In this document: piece after piece, positions 1 to 8,841 of the stretch | How the letters are laid out: each line of letters starts with the position of its first letter | Numbering within the stretch: position 1 is the first letter of the stretch | Source: Myxococcota bacterium | GTDB taxonomy: Bacteria; Myxococcota_A; UBA796; JAJRTE01 | Reading direction: 5' to 3' | NCBI GenBank assembly: GCA_024278455.1 | Contig: JAJRTE010000235.1 | Location: 1 to 40,657 of the forward strand | DNA length: 40,657 nucleotides | Position numbers and translations under genes: made by a program | Notes under the pieces: generated by a model | Databases searched by the model: none | The model's input: the letters and a program-made list of their open reading frames with translations, nothing else | Told to the model about the DNA's origin: nothing

Positions 1-113
1 AGATTCAGGCGCGACACTACGGCGCGGAACTCGAGGCGGCCGGGGCGACCCCGATCCACGCCTACGGGGTGGTGTTCGACGGGAAGCGGACATGGGTGTC
101 CCGTCTCGAGTGA
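1..113 (+). CDS. C-terminal end of a PD-(D/E)XK nuclease/AAA-ATPase family protein (5' end outside window)
   Basis: Only the last 36 codons are present, read from base 3 to a TGA at 111-113. The peptide has the pattern A-x-Y-G-x-x-F-D-G-K followed by a beta strand. This resembles the C-terminus of the PDDEXK_9 (DUF1703) nuclease-like domain carried by a common bacterial AAA-ATPase family of unknown function. The downstream YihY gene lies 79 bases further on the same strand. That gap contains three near copies of GGACGCG around 132-154 but no clear terminator. The family call rests on a short tail and is tentative; the presence of a coding end here is more secure, because the frame is open from the window edge. 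Confidence 0.45.
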   Translation, partial: IQARHYGAELEAAGATPIHAYGVVFDGKRTWVSRLE

Positions 114-192
114 CAGAGGAAGGAAACACGGGGACGCGAGGACGCGGGGACGCTCCCGCTCAGGCCCCGAACAGCGCAAGCAAGGCGACAGC

Positions 193-1686
193 ATGACCGA
201 TAATGGCTCGACTGCAACTCCCTGGTGGCGGCCCACGCTTCGATGGCTCCGCAGCCTCGCCGCCGAACCGCGCCACTACCTCGAGCACGGCATACCTCCT
301 GGCGAGCATCTTCGGTTGCGCACCCGTATCGCTCTCGGGGGCTATCTTCTCTACCGGGCCCTGTGGGATTCGGACCTGACGACTCGAGCCGCGTCCCTCA
401 GCTACACGCTGGTGTTTGCGCTGATTCCGCTTCTCACCACGTCGCTGGCGTTCTTCTCGGCATTCGCGGGCGAGCAGTACCAGAAGAAGTTTCAATCGAT
501 GCTGCTGAACTACCTGCTTCCCGGCGCGGTGGCCGACGTCCAACAGTACATCGACCAGTTCACCGAACGGGCTGCCGCGATGGGGACCGTCAGCTCCCTC
601 GTGTTCTTCGCCACCATCTTGCTCCTGTTCCGGTCGCTCGAGGACACGTTCAACCACATCTGGCGGTCCGAGACATCGAGGACCTGGGCGGAACGGCTCC
701 AGGTCCTGGCCCTGTTCTTCATCGTCGGCGCGCTCGCGGCCACGGCGATGATCACGCTGGAGAGCGAAGCGCTCCGGCTGGCCGAAGAGGTGGCGAACAT
801 GGACCTGGGGGGGTTCCAACCGACCCTGTCCTCCCTGGGGCTCGAGGCGCTGGGGCTCCTGACCGCCTGGGCGTTTTTCGTTCTCGTCAACAAGGTCCTG
901 CCAAAGGCTCGCGTCAAGTGGATCCCGGCCATCGCGGGGGGGGTGTTCGCCGGCACGGTCTGGCAGGTCCTCAAGACGGGGTTCACCTGGTACGTCCAGG
1001 ACGTGGCCAGCTACGGGCACATCTATGGTGCCGTGGGCACGGTCCCGGTCTTCCTTCTCTGGCTCTACCTGAGCCTGCTGCTCATGCTGCTCGGCGCGAA
1101 CACCGCCTTCGTGACACAGCACTTCAGAGCGCTCGTGGCCTGGCAAAGGCTCGAGGCCCAGACTGGAGACCAGCCCGCCTACTACGCCGTCGCCACGTCG
1201 GCACAGCTTGCCAGGGCGTTCCTGGACCGCAACGGCCCCATGACACTGCGCGCAATCGCCGAGGCGCTGCACATCGACCCCTTCTACATCGCCGAGGCGC
1301 TCAAACCGCTGCTTCGAAGCCAGGTCATCCAGAAAATCTCGGTCCAGGGCAGACCTGCACGCTACCTCCTGTCGGTGCCGCCGGACGCCCTTTCGGTCGG
1401 CGAGGTCGTCAGGATCGCCACCGGCGAAAACCTCGAGGTGCCCCCCGCGCCCGTCTCCACCCCGCTCCACGACCGGGTGCGCACGTTGTTCGCGGAGGCC
1501 ACCTCCCAGGAAAACAGCGTCCTCGAACGGGCAGACATCGCCACCCTTGCCGAGGAGGTCCCCTCCATGTCCGCCACAAGGACACACCCGAATCCGGAGA
1601 GCGAACGGGGATCACCTGCCACTACCGGGCAGCCTCGAGCGCCCAGTCTACCGGAGGCTGCCCCAGACTCTCGAGATAGGCGTTGA
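193..1686 (+). CDS. YihY/virulence factor BrkB family inner-membrane protein with C-terminal winged-helix domain
   Basis: A 497-residue polytopic membrane protein of the YihY/BrkB family; the molecular function of the family is not established. It opens with a cytoplasmic stretch, followed by the family signature region around residues 60-90 (RAASLSYTLVFALIPLL). About six hydrophobic segments follow up to residue 310, including a segment near residue 275 with GAVGTVPVFLLWLY. Residues about 330-410 (AQLARAFLDR...LRAIAEALHIDP) look like a winged-helix DNA-binding-like domain, which longer members of the family carry. The last 80 residues are Pro/Ser-rich and probably disordered. The start is an ATG with only a weak upstream purine run. 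The 3' end overlaps the convergent uracil-DNA glycosylase gene by 65 bases, so the disordered tail is coded antisense to the end of that gene. Confidence 0.9.
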   Translation: MTDNGSTATPWWRPTLRWLRSLAAEPRHYLEHGIPPGEHLRLRTRIALGGYLLYRALWDSDLTTRAASLSYTLVFALIPLLTTSLAFFSAFAGEQYQKKFQSMLLNYLLPGAVADVQQYIDQFTERAAAMGTVSSLVFFATILLLFRSLEDTFNHIWRSETSRTWAERLQVLALFFIVGALAATAMITLESEALRLAEEVANMDLGGFQPTLSSLGLEALGLLTAWAFFVLVNKVLPKARVKWIPAIAGGVFAGTVWQVLKTGFTWYVQDVASYGHIYGAVGTVPVFLLWLYLSLLLMLLGANTAFVTQHFRALVAWQRLEAQTGDQPAYYAVATSAQLARAFLDRNGPMTLRAIAEALHIDPFYIAEALKPLLRSQVIQKISVQGRPARYLLSVPPDALSVGEVVRIATGENLEVPPAPVSTPLHDRVRTLFAEATSQENSVLERADIATLAEEVPSMSATRTHPNPESERGSPATTGQPRAPSLPEAAPDSRDRR

Positions 1687-2311
1687 TCCTCGAGAAGTGC
1701 CCACACCCGAAAAAGCCACGGTCGGCAGAATAGGGCGACGGGTGGGTCGAAGTCAGGACGAGGTGCTTGTCCCGGTCGATCATGGCCGCCTTGGCCTGGG
1801 CCGGGCGTCCCCACAGCACGAAGGCGAGCCCGGAACGCTGTTGGTTCAGTTCCTGTATCACTCTATCGGTAAATGTCTCCCATCCTTTGCCGGCGTGGGA
1901 ATGGGGTTTGTGCGCCCTGACCGTCAGGACGGTATTGAGGAGGAACACGCCTTGTCGTGTCCAGGGCGTCAGGTCGCCAGTCCGGGGGATGGGGACGCCG
2001 ATGTCCCGGTTCAGTTCGACGAAGATGTTCTGGAGCGACGGCGGGGGTGGAACGCCTCGAGGCACGGAGAAGCAGAGCCCGTGGGCCTGCCCCGCGCCAT
2101 GGTAGGGGTCCTGGCCGAGAATCACCACGCGAACCGCATCGAACGGCGTCAGGGCGAAAGCGCGGAAGATGGACTTGCCCGGCGGAAAGACGGGATACCG
2201 CCGCTTCTCCTCGAGCAGGAAGGCCCGGAGCGCCTGCATGTATGGCTTGGAGAACTCGTCCTCGAGCACGGCGAGCCAGGACGGCTCGATGTCGGGTCGT
2301 TTGTGGGTCAC
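1622..2311 (-). CDS. ung: Uracil-DNA glycosylase, family 1
   Basis: A 229-residue family-1 uracil-DNA glycosylase, which cuts the N-glycosidic bond of uracil in DNA and starts base excision repair. Both diagnostic motifs are intact: the water-activating GQDPYHG at residues 66-72 (catalytic Asp68) and HPSPYSA at 190-196 (His190, minor-groove loop). The conserved LLNTVLTV and AHSH-like AHKPHSHAGKGW segments lie between them. Length matches the usual 220-230 residues. The start is GTG, chosen because GAGGTGAGCG sits directly upstream and the protein begins in register with known members. It lies 55 bases after the POT transporter gene on the same strand and converges with the YihY gene, overlapping its end by 65 bases. 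Confidence 0.96.
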   Translation of the reverse strand: MTHKRPDIEPSWLAVLEDEFSKPYMQALRAFLLEEKRRYPVFPPGKSIFRAFALTPFDAVRVVILGQDPYHGAGQAHGLCFSVPRGVPPPPSLQNIFVELNRDIGVPIPRTGDLTPWTRQGVFLLNTVLTVRAHKPHSHAGKGWETFTDRVIQELNQQRSGLAFVLWGRPAQAKAAMIDRDKHLVLTSTHPSPYSADRGFFGCGHFSRINAYLESLGQPPVDWALEAAR

Positions 2312-2366
2312 CGCTCACCTCGTCGCGGTCGCACGGGACCTCCAGGGACGCCGCGTGGGGGCGGCG

Positions 2367-4301
2367 TCAGGCCCCGTACTTCTTGATGGCAGCGTCCAGC
2401 CTGGGAAGCAGGGCGAAGATGAACCCCGCAGACAGTGCAGCCAGGCCGGCGAGCAGCAGGAAGAAGGTCGCCGGCCGCATCAGGTGCTGAATCCCGCCGA
2501 AGAACCCGGAGAAGTTGTTGCCGAACGCGGTGGCCAGGAACCATCCGCCCATGGTCAGGCCCACGAGTCGTTTCGGCGACAGCTTGGTCACCAGGGACAG
2601 GCCCATGGGGGACAGACACAACTCGCCGAGCGTCACCAGGGCATAGAATCCCACGAGCCACAGGGCCGACACCTTGACCGCCCCGTTGTCCGACAAGAAG
2701 CCGCCGATGGACATGAGCAACAGCGACGCGGTGGTCAGGACGAGGCCGAGGAAGACCTTTCTCGCCGTGGTGATGGCCCTGTTCCTCGAGACCAGCCACT
2801 GGAAGAAGCCGACCACCAGGGGGGTGAACGCGATGACGAAGAAGGCGTTGAAGCTCTGGTAGATCTCCGGGTTGGCCACGTGCAGGAATTCCCCGGGCTC
2901 GAGCAGTTCGGGTTCGTGGCCGTAGCGCTCGCGGTAGCCATCGTAGATGGCGGAATAGGTATCCCTGTCGACAACGTAGAGGGGAATGCGCCGGCCCTCC
3001 ACCTCGCGGAGAAACGCCACGCGCTTCAAGGGCTTCGCGCCGTCGGGCACGGAGACGGACAGGACTTTCTCCCCGTGACCTCCGGTCTCCTCCTCGACGG
3101 TTACCACACCGTTTTCGAAAACATCGACGCTGCGACGCTGGATGGTGTCGGGAACACCGGCGTTCTCCCGCACGTCGAGGACGGTCACATCAGGAGCGGT
3201 CGATGCTGCGACTTCCACGGACTTCAGGTCCATTCGCTGGAGGCCGAACATGCGAGCCACCGCCGGCGACTCGACCACGAGCAGGCTCCGGGGATCGGGC
3301 CGGGGTGTGTCGGGCTTCGCATTGACGTAGTACTGGGGAAACGCTTCCTGCTTCATGGCCGCGGGCACGGCCCCCGTCTGCCGATCGGTGTTGTCCCGGG
3401 CCCACTGCGTCATGGCGCTGCCGTTCAGGTGGAGGATCATGAAGAAGGTACCCCCTGCCACGTAGATTGGCAGCAGGGCGAGGAGCCCGGGACGCTCGTC
3501 TTCCTTGGCGGTGAGCCCGAGCCGCACGAAGAACACGATCACCGGTATCATGCCTGCCAGGAACCCGCAGACCGCCGGACGCACGGGGAAATCGTCGCCG
3601 AGGTAGACCGAGGCCATGATGTACCCCAGGATGCCGACGCCGAACGCGGGGAGCAGGATCTTCAGCAGAACCGTGCTGAACGGCGTGTCTTCCGGGTCTG
3701 GAGCCGGCCTGCGGTCGGCCCGCTCGAGCAGCTTCCAGTGGAGAAGGAGGATGATCACGCCGACAAGCAGCCCGGTCCCGGCGACCCGGAAAGTCCACAA
3801 CCAACCAAGCTGGTTGCGCACCGACGCCGCCAGCAGGTTCGCCACGAACGCGCCAATGTTGATCCCCATGTAGAAAATGTTGAACCCGGCGTCCCGCTTC
3901 GGGTCTCCGGCCTCGTAGAGGTGGCCCACCATAACCGAAATGTTGGGCTTGAAAAAGCCGTTGCCGATGATGACGCACGCCAGGCCGACCATGAAGGTGG
4001 TGTAGCCCGGGGTCCCCATCAGGTAGAGACCGAAGGCCATCAACAGGCCACCACCCAGTACGGCGCGCCGGAAGCCCAGGAAACGGTCCGCCGCCAAGCC
4101 CCCAATGAACGGGGTGAAATAGACGAACGCCAGGTAGAGCCCGTATATCTCGTTCCCCTGCGCCGCCGGCAATCCAAGCCCCCCCCGCTCGATGTCCGTG
4201 GCGTACAGCAGCAGAATGCCCAACATCGTGTAGAAGGCCAGCCGCTCCCACATCTCGATTAAGAAGAGGGGAAACAGCCCTTTCGGATGTCCGAGCGCCA
4301 T
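2367..4301 (-). CDS. Proton-coupled oligopeptide transporter (POT/PTR family, MFS) with large TM7-TM8 insertion
   Basis: A 644-residue inner-membrane proton/di-tripeptide symporter of the POT (PTR2) family. The N-terminal EMWER motif (residues 16-20; ExxER, needed for proton coupling) is present. So are the two PTR2 signatures, GGLAADRFLGFRRAV (about 67-81) and a segment with FFKPNIS and FYMGINIG (about 116-149). About 14 hydrophobic helices are visible. Between the helix ending near residue 300 and the one starting near 480 lies a soluble insert of about 180 residues rich in charged residues, where most bacterial POTs have a short loop. I chose the ATG at 4301 rather than an in-frame start 54 bases upstream. 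It is preceded by GGGAGGA at good spacing, and the protein then begins MALGHPKGLF as family members do. Confidence 0.92.
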   Translation of the reverse strand: MALGHPKGLFPLFLIEMWERLAFYTMLGILLLYATDIERGGLGLPAAQGNEIYGLYLAFVYFTPFIGGLAADRFLGFRRAVLGGGLLMAFGLYLMGTPGYTTFMVGLACVIIGNGFFKPNISVMVGHLYEAGDPKRDAGFNIFYMGINIGAFVANLLAASVRNQLGWLWTFRVAGTGLLVGVIILLLHWKLLERADRRPAPDPEDTPFSTVLLKILLPAFGVGILGYIMASVYLGDDFPVRPAVCGFLAGMIPVIVFFVRLGLTAKEDERPGLLALLPIYVAGGTFFMILHLNGSAMTQWARDNTDRQTGAVPAAMKQEAFPQYYVNAKPDTPRPDPRSLLVVESPAVARMFGLQRMDLKSVEVAASTAPDVTVLDVRENAGVPDTIQRRSVDVFENGVVTVEEETGGHGEKVLSVSVPDGAKPLKRVAFLREVEGRRIPLYVVDRDTYSAIYDGYRERYGHEPELLEPGEFLHVANPEIYQSFNAFFVIAFTPLVVGFFQWLVSRNRAITTARKVFLGLVLTTASLLLMSIGGFLSDNGAVKVSALWLVGFYALVTLGELCLSPMGLSLVTKLSPKRLVGLTMGGWFLATAFGNNFSGFFGGIQHLMRPATFFLLLAGLAALSAGFIFALLPRLDAAIKKYGA

Positions 4302-4383
4302 GAAGTCCTCCCGTGCTCCGCCTGACCGGTCCAGTTTTCCCGGCCAACCTATCATTCACCCCTGGGAATCACAAGCAAAACCG

Positions 4384-4950
4384 CTATCCCGCCTCGATGC
4401 GCGTCACGAGAGGGAACAGGTCGGGCAACGCGGCGATCCTGAGCCCCGTCCAGTCGCCGTTCCAGGGCCTGTCACGACACACCGGCACAATGCCATTCTC
4501 TCGAGCCGCTTCCAGGTTGCCGGCCACATCGTCGAGCAGCAGATCGATCGGCACCTCCCCTTTCCGGGCGGTCACGTGAAACCGATCGTCGGGCACGCGA
4601 ATCCCGTGCCGATCCAGCCACTCCCGGGTATAACCCGCGGTCACATCGCTCAATTGGGTCGTGACGATGTGGATGACCCATTCCCGGGGTACCCCGGCGA
4701 CAAAGGCAGCCACGTCCGGATAGGCCGGGGCCCCGACCCATATCTCCTCCAGGTGGGCCGCGGTCAGGGCGGCGAGATCGACCCCCGGGGGGAAGTACTG
4801 CTCGAACCCGGACCACGCCGGCCACTGCTCCACCGGGACATGACGGCCGGCAAGGCGCGGGTGCTCCCGCTCGAAAACCTGGATCAACGGCGTCGCCAGG
4901 TCCCTCAGCACGCCGTCAACGTCGATCCCGATGTGCCTGAGCAGTGCCAC
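4384..4950 (-). CDS. HAD-superfamily hydrolase resembling 5'(3')-deoxyribonucleotidase
   Basis: A 188-residue protein with the four haloacid-dehalogenase motifs: the nucleophile loop IGIDVDGVL (Asp10, Asp12), motif II IVTTQ (Thr97/98), the motif III lysine near 130, and motif IV LLLDDVAGN (Asp140/141). The layout, with a helical cap between residues 20 and 85 and a late acidic motif, resembles the NT5C/YorS-like 5' nucleotidases. The substrate cannot be read from sequence. The start is taken as GTG at 4950, because the product then begins directly at the first core strand and GAGGGAG lies about 10 bases upstream. Codons further upstream in frame read as Arg/Ser-rich junk. It lies between the ABC transporter and POT genes; there is no obvious functional link. 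Confidence 0.75.
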   Translation of the reverse strand: MALLRHIGIDVDGVLRDLATPLIQVFEREHPRLAGRHVPVEQWPAWSGFEQYFPPGVDLAALTAAHLEEIWVGAPAYPDVAAFVAGVPREWVIHIVTTQLSDVTAGYTREWLDRHGIRVPDDRFHVTARKGEVPIDLLLDDVAGNLEAARENGIVPVCRDRPWNGDWTGLRIAALPDLFPLVTRIEAG

Positions 4951-5092
4951 GTGATGTCTACTCCCTCTCGAACGAACGGCAGAACGTCGATGACTCGCCC
5001 CGGCCAGGCCAACAGCCCGCGCATTCGCCCACCAGCGTCTTCCCGCGGCTTGACGTCCGGTCCGCACCGCAACGACCGGTCCGGCGCCTGCG

Positions 5093-6028
5093 TCAACTCG
5101 ACTCGAGGTACGTCCGCTCGAGCGACCGTCCCTTCACGACCTGGGAGATGCGAGCATGGTGTCCCAGCAGGGTTCGCAACGCCTGCCCGATGACGTCCTC
5201 GGCACCCCGCCCCGGCCTGGACACGAAACGAATGACCAGGGTCCTCGAGGCCTCGTCCCAGTCGACCGAATCGCCGGCGAGCGCGGTCTTCACCATGTCC
5301 AGGGGGACGGGGCCCTCGGCCAGCGTGATGCGGACTTCCTCGTTCTTGCCGGTTATCGCGGCCACGGTCCCGGCCAGCACGGCCCGGCCATGGTCGATCA
5401 TGGCCACGTGGTCGCACACTGCCTCGATCTCGTTGAGATTGTGCGAACTCACGACCACGGTGCGATCGTGCCGCTGGGCAACGATGTGCTCGCGGATACG
5501 CTCGGCCTGCACGGGGTCCAGGCCGCTCGTGGGTTCATCCAACAGGACCAACTCCGCCTCCCCGATGAAGGCCTGGGCGATAGCAACCCGCTTGAGCATG
5601 CCGTGGGAAAGGGTGCGGCTGCGGGCGCGCGCCCTCGAGGTCACGCCGGCCAGTTCCAGTGCCCACCCGGCCTGGCTCCGCGCCTCCTGCTTTCCCAGAC
5701 CCTGGAGCCTGGCGAAGTAGACGAGTTGGTCGAGGAGCGGGATGTCCCGGCCGAGTTGGGCGTCCTGGGGCAACACCGCGACCCGGCCACGGTGCTTCGA
5801 CGGATCGAACGGTCCTTCGCCGAACAGATCGACCGTGCCGCCGTCTGGTCGGACATACCCGCAGGCGATGCCGAACGTCGTGGTCTTCCCTGCGCCATTC
5901 GGCCCCACCAGGCCGAAGACCGCCCCTCGAGGCACCTCCAGGTCGACGCCATCCAGGGCTCGAATGGCGCCGAAACGCTTGGTCACGCCCCGTAATGACA
6001 GGGCGATCGGGGCGAGCGCGCCGGTCAT
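5093..6028 (-). CDS. ABC transporter ATP-binding protein
   Basis: A 311-residue ATPase subunit of an ABC-2 type exporter. Visible motifs are Walker A GPNGAGKT (42-49), a Q-loop near residue 88 (VLPQD), a signature of LSHGM (140-144) in place of LSGGQ, Walker B LVLLDE (160-165) with D-loop SGLDP, and the switch histidine in VSSHNLNE (196). The C-terminal 90 residues form the accessory domain seen in CcmA/NatA-like subunits. I prefer the ATG at 6028, preceded by a G-rich purine run, because the domain begins 10 residues later; an in-frame start at 6115 would add 29 unconvincing residues. It follows the permease gene by about 115 bases and surely forms a transporter with it. The cargo is unknown. 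Confidence 0.9.
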   Translation of the reverse strand: MTGALAPIALSLRGVTKRFGAIRALDGVDLEVPRGAVFGLVGPNGAGKTTTFGIACGYVRPDGGTVDLFGEGPFDPSKHRGRVAVLPQDAQLGRDIPLLDQLVYFARLQGLGKQEARSQAGWALELAGVTSRARARSRTLSHGMLKRVAIAQAFIGEAELVLLDEPTSGLDPVQAERIREHIVAQRHDRTVVVSSHNLNEIEAVCDHVAMIDHGRAVLAGTVAAITGKNEEVRITLAEGPVPLDMVKTALAGDSVDWDEASRTLVIRFVSRPGRGAEDVIGQALRTLLGHHARISQVVKGRSLERTYLESS

Positions 6029-6143
6029 GACCCCGCCCCCCCCATCGACGCGCGTCGCAAGAGACCTGTCCCTCTCGAGGCGACAGAACCCGGACATCGA
6101 GAGGACCTCACGCACGTGCCGCGTTCACCGGGCCACCAGGACT

Positions 6144-7055
6144 TCACAGATCCTTCCTCCGGAACATGACCAGGCCAACCGACAGGTAGACCAGACCGAG
6201 CGCGACGAGAACGGCACACTCCGGCAGGACCCCGGCGACACCGGGACGCCAGAGCGCCGCCTTGTGCGAAAACGGCACCAGGAAGCCGATGGCGGTCCAC
6301 GCTGCGCCAAAGATCCCGTCGCTCCACCTGTAGGCCATTTCTCCCAAGACCCACGACACGGTCAACCCGACGAACGACAGGGCACGAGCTACCGCTGCCG
6401 ACCGCGCGTTCATGGCACACAGACCAGCCAGGCCAACGAACGCGAAACCATACACGACTATCCGGGGCCAGAATATGAGGATGCCGTCCAGCGTGGGCCA
6501 GAACTCGAACCCTTGCAGGCCTCGCCAGGCCACGGCGAGATAGACGAATCCGGTCAACAACACCACGAAGCTCATCAACAGGGCCTGGCCGAGATACTTC
6601 CCCAACACGAATTCGACCCTGCCGGTCCGAATCACCACGAATCGGATGCCACGGTCCTGCACCTCCTGGGTCACGGTGTCGGCCGCGGTCATCATGATGA
6701 GGAAGGGCACGAAGGCCAGCGAACTCCAGGCGAAGAACAGCACGATGGGCGGCAGTCCCAACAGGAAATCGGCGACATTCCTGTTGGGAAAGAGACGCAC
6801 CAGCGCCTCCCGGTAGGCGTCGCTGTGGAGGACCTGGCGCGTGAGCGCGCCAGGCGTCGCGGTACGTGTCGTCTGGAGCATGTCGGCGGCCACATCTTCC
6901 AGCCTCCCGATGACACCCACGAACACTCGAGACGCGACGAGCCCGCCGAGCAGGTACAGGGCGATGACCACCAGGGCGCGCCGAGTACGCAGCATCTCCT
7001 TGAGTTCGAACCAGGCGACCAGAAGCATGTCCCGAAACGGTGTGGGGCCAATCAT
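6144..7055 (-). CDS. ABC-2 type transporter permease
   Basis: A 303-residue membrane protein forming the channel half of the neighbouring ABC exporter. It starts with a short amphipathic segment (VAWFELKEMLRTRRA), typical of ABC-2 permeases. A first helix around residues 27-45 and a periplasmic loop of about 75 residues follow. Five further hydrophobic helices run between 105 and 295, with the cytoplasmic element VTQEVQDRGIRFVV near residue 130 that contacts the ATPase. The ATG at 7055 follows AGGAAGGCG. The order, permease first and ATPase second with no other gene between, supports co-transcription. The upstream 259 bases (7056-7314) hold no gene that I can support. The substrate cannot be inferred. 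Confidence 0.85.
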   Translation of the reverse strand: MIGPTPFRDMLLVAWFELKEMLRTRRALVVIALYLLGGLVASRVFVGVIGRLEDVAADMLQTTRTATPGALTRQVLHSDAYREALVRLFPNRNVADFLLGLPPIVLFFAWSSLAFVPFLIMMTAADTVTQEVQDRGIRFVVIRTGRVEFVLGKYLGQALLMSFVVLLTGFVYLAVAWRGLQGFEFWPTLDGILIFWPRIVVYGFAFVGLAGLCAMNARSAAVARALSFVGLTVSWVLGEMAYRWSDGIFGAAWTAIGFLVPFSHKAALWRPGVAGVLPECAVLVALGLVYLSVGLVMFRRKDL

Positions 7056-7314
7056 CTAAACGCCTTCCTGTCCGCGCGGTCCCGCCGGCACCCCGGGCCA
7101 TCCGGCAACGGCTCGAGGCTCGACCAGGGCGCTTGCCGGCCGCCAACACCGCCCGTTGCCGCGGGCCAATGCCGATCGCCACTCGCGCGCGCGTTGCCCG
7201 TGGCCTGGTCGTGCGCGACAAGCAGCCGCACGCCGGCTTCAGGCACCTCGCGCCAGCGTCTCCCGCGCTGTTCGACGACCGGACTGGCCGTTTTGTCTGC
7301 AACCGCATGGATCG

Positions 7315-8055
7315 TCATTGAATACCTGTCAGCCGTTCCATGAGCGGCAGCATGACCTCGGGATCAAGCTGCGTGAAGACATCGAAGTCCACGTCGCGCG
7401 CTCGTTCATACTGCTCCTCGGTCAAAACCTGGCGCCACTCGTCGTCCACTTCCTGGTAGACCGACCCCAACGCGACACCAAGGTCGACGACATCGCGTCT
7501 CTCGATCCCGCTTTCCGGGTCCCACGACTCGAGCGCTTCTTCCACCACGGCCTGGACCTCTTCGTTCATTCTCTCGACGAGGGCGTCCAGGGCGGCAACC
7601 TGGTCCTCGTCCGGATGGACGGCCTCCAGGAATCCGGCTCGAGCCTGCGCGCTTCTCAATCGCCAGGTGTCGGTCGCCAGGGCCAATCGCTCCTCGACCG
7701 AGTCCGCGTCCCTGTTCTCGTCCCGCCGATCACCCGTGACGGGAAGCGGAGAGGCCGTCTCGGCCACGGCACTGGATTCGGACGGTACCGGTTCCCTGGC
7801 CGGCTTCTGCCCGGCGCCTCGCTGGCCCTGCCCTGGCGCCTTCCGGGATGGGTTCTCGAGCCATGCGCGCAGTCCCGAGGCCATGGGGGCTGCCAACCGC
7901 TGCCCCTCCTTCTGCCTGGCCTGATCGCGTTCCTCGCGCACACGGGCCAGCTCCTGCTCGAGGTCATGGTACGAGGCCCTGGTCACCATGGCACCGGCGA
8001 CGAATCCGAAGACCAGGCTTGCTGCGACCCAGATACCTGTCTTGCCACTGCCCAT
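7315..8055 (-). CDS. Membrane-anchored protein of unknown function, coiled-coil stalk
   Basis: A 246-residue protein that I do not recognise. An N-terminal uncleaved signal or anchor (residues about 7-25, TGIWVAASLVFGFVAGAMV) is followed by a predicted coiled coil (LEQELARVREERDQARQK, about 32-50). A Pro/Ser/Arg linker comes next, then a helical C-terminal domain from about residue 135 containing LDALVERMNEEVQAVVEEAL and LTEEQYERARDV. The helical domain, with a late LTEEQ, is loosely reminiscent of Spy/CpxP-type periplasmic proteins, but the match is weak. The ATG at 8055 has a perfect GAGGAGG five bases upstream and is much better than in-frame starts up to 168 bases earlier. The protein would sit in the inner membrane with its bulk in the periplasm. 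Confidence 0.7.
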   Translation of the reverse strand: MGSGKTGIWVAASLVFGFVAGAMVTRASYHDLEQELARVREERDQARQKEGQRLAAPMASGLRAWLENPSRKAPGQGQRGAGQKPAREPVPSESSAVAETASPLPVTGDRRDENRDADSVEERLALATDTWRLRSAQARAGFLEAVHPDEDQVAALDALVERMNEEVQAVVEEALESWDPESGIERRDVVDLGVALGSVYQEVDDEWRQVLTEEQYERARDVDFDVFTQLDPEVMLPLMERLTGIQ

Positions 8056-8150
8056 GCGAACCTCCTCGAGGTACCATCCCGCGAGTCGCGTTCCATCCAT
8101 CGTTCGGGGCTCCCCGGGAAGGAGGGAGCGAGCCGAGGGATGCCTGGAGG

Positions 8151-8795
8151 CTACGAGCCTCGCCGGCGTCTGAGTGCGGCATCGATGCCGCTCACGAGTT
8201 CCTGGATCCCTTCGGGCGCACACCCATCTCGACTGTTTACCAGGATGTACCCGGCATGGACCGCCGAGGGCTCCACGTACCGCCTGTGCGCTGGCAACAC
8301 GTCCCGCTGGAAACGGATGACGCTCTCGTCCACGGTGGAGAAGGCGATGTCCCGCCGGACCCGCCGTTGCAGCCGCACCTGGTCGCTGGCATGCACGTAG
8401 GCACGAAGGTGGACCTGCCGCACCAGTTCGGGCACGGCGAAAAGCATCATGCCGTCCAGAATGATCACCTCCTGCGGCTCGATCCGCACGGGCTCGATCT
8501 CCCTCAGCCCGACTCCCTTGCGGTAGCGATGTATTTCAACGGTTTCGCCTGCCACGAGACGCTTGAGATGGTGGACGAGCAGTTCGTTCTCGTAGGCGTC
8601 CGGCCGGTCGTAGTTGATGTCGGCCCTGGAGCTGACCCCCTGCATCCGGTACAGGTCTTCGAACTCGCGGTAGTACCAGTCGTGCTCGATGACTCGAGCA
8701 GAATGGCCCAGGGCGGGCACCAGGTAGTCGTGGATGACAAGGTGCTTGCCTGCCCCGGAGCCGCCGGATACGCCTACAATCAGTAGCGTCCGCAT
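8151..8795 (-). CDS. Uridine-kinase-like P-loop phosphotransferase with altered Walker A
   Basis: A 214-residue protein matching the uridine kinase/phosphoribulokinase fold along its length: the P-loop GGSGAGK (11-17), DWYY (39-42), NYDRPDA (61-67), a late acidic motif ILDGMMLF (112-119) and an RRVRRDI lid segment (144-150). Uridine kinases transfer phosphate from ATP or GTP to uridine or cytidine. The residue after the P-loop lysine, normally Ser/Thr and a Mg-nucleotide ligand, is His18, read directly from the codon CAC. Catalysis may therefore be altered or lost. The ATG at 8795 follows a GTGGGG run; a longer in-frame start to 8972 would add residues unlike the family. A fair promoter lies at 8842-8870. 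The substrate remains uncertain, so no gene symbol is given. Confidence 0.8.
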   Translation of the reverse strand: MRTLLIVGVSGGSGAGKHLVIHDYLVPALGHSARVIEHDWYYREFEDLYRMQGVSSRADINYDRPDAYENELLVHHLKRLVAGETVEIHRYRKGVGLREIEPVRIEPQEVIILDGMMLFAVPELVRQVHLRAYVHASDQVRLQRRVRRDIAFSTVDESVIRFQRDVLPAHRRYVEPSAVHAGYILVNSRDGCAPEGIQELVSGIDAALRRRRGS

Positions 8796-8841
8796 GAGAC
8801 CCCACCACTCGTCCAAGAAGTCTTGTTGGCCCAGGTCGTGC

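Noticed and set aside
2169-4262. 697-codon plus-strand open frame opposite the peptide transporter
   Set aside because: Shadow of the POT gene; Gln/His/Arg-rich text typical of antisense frames in high-GC DNA.
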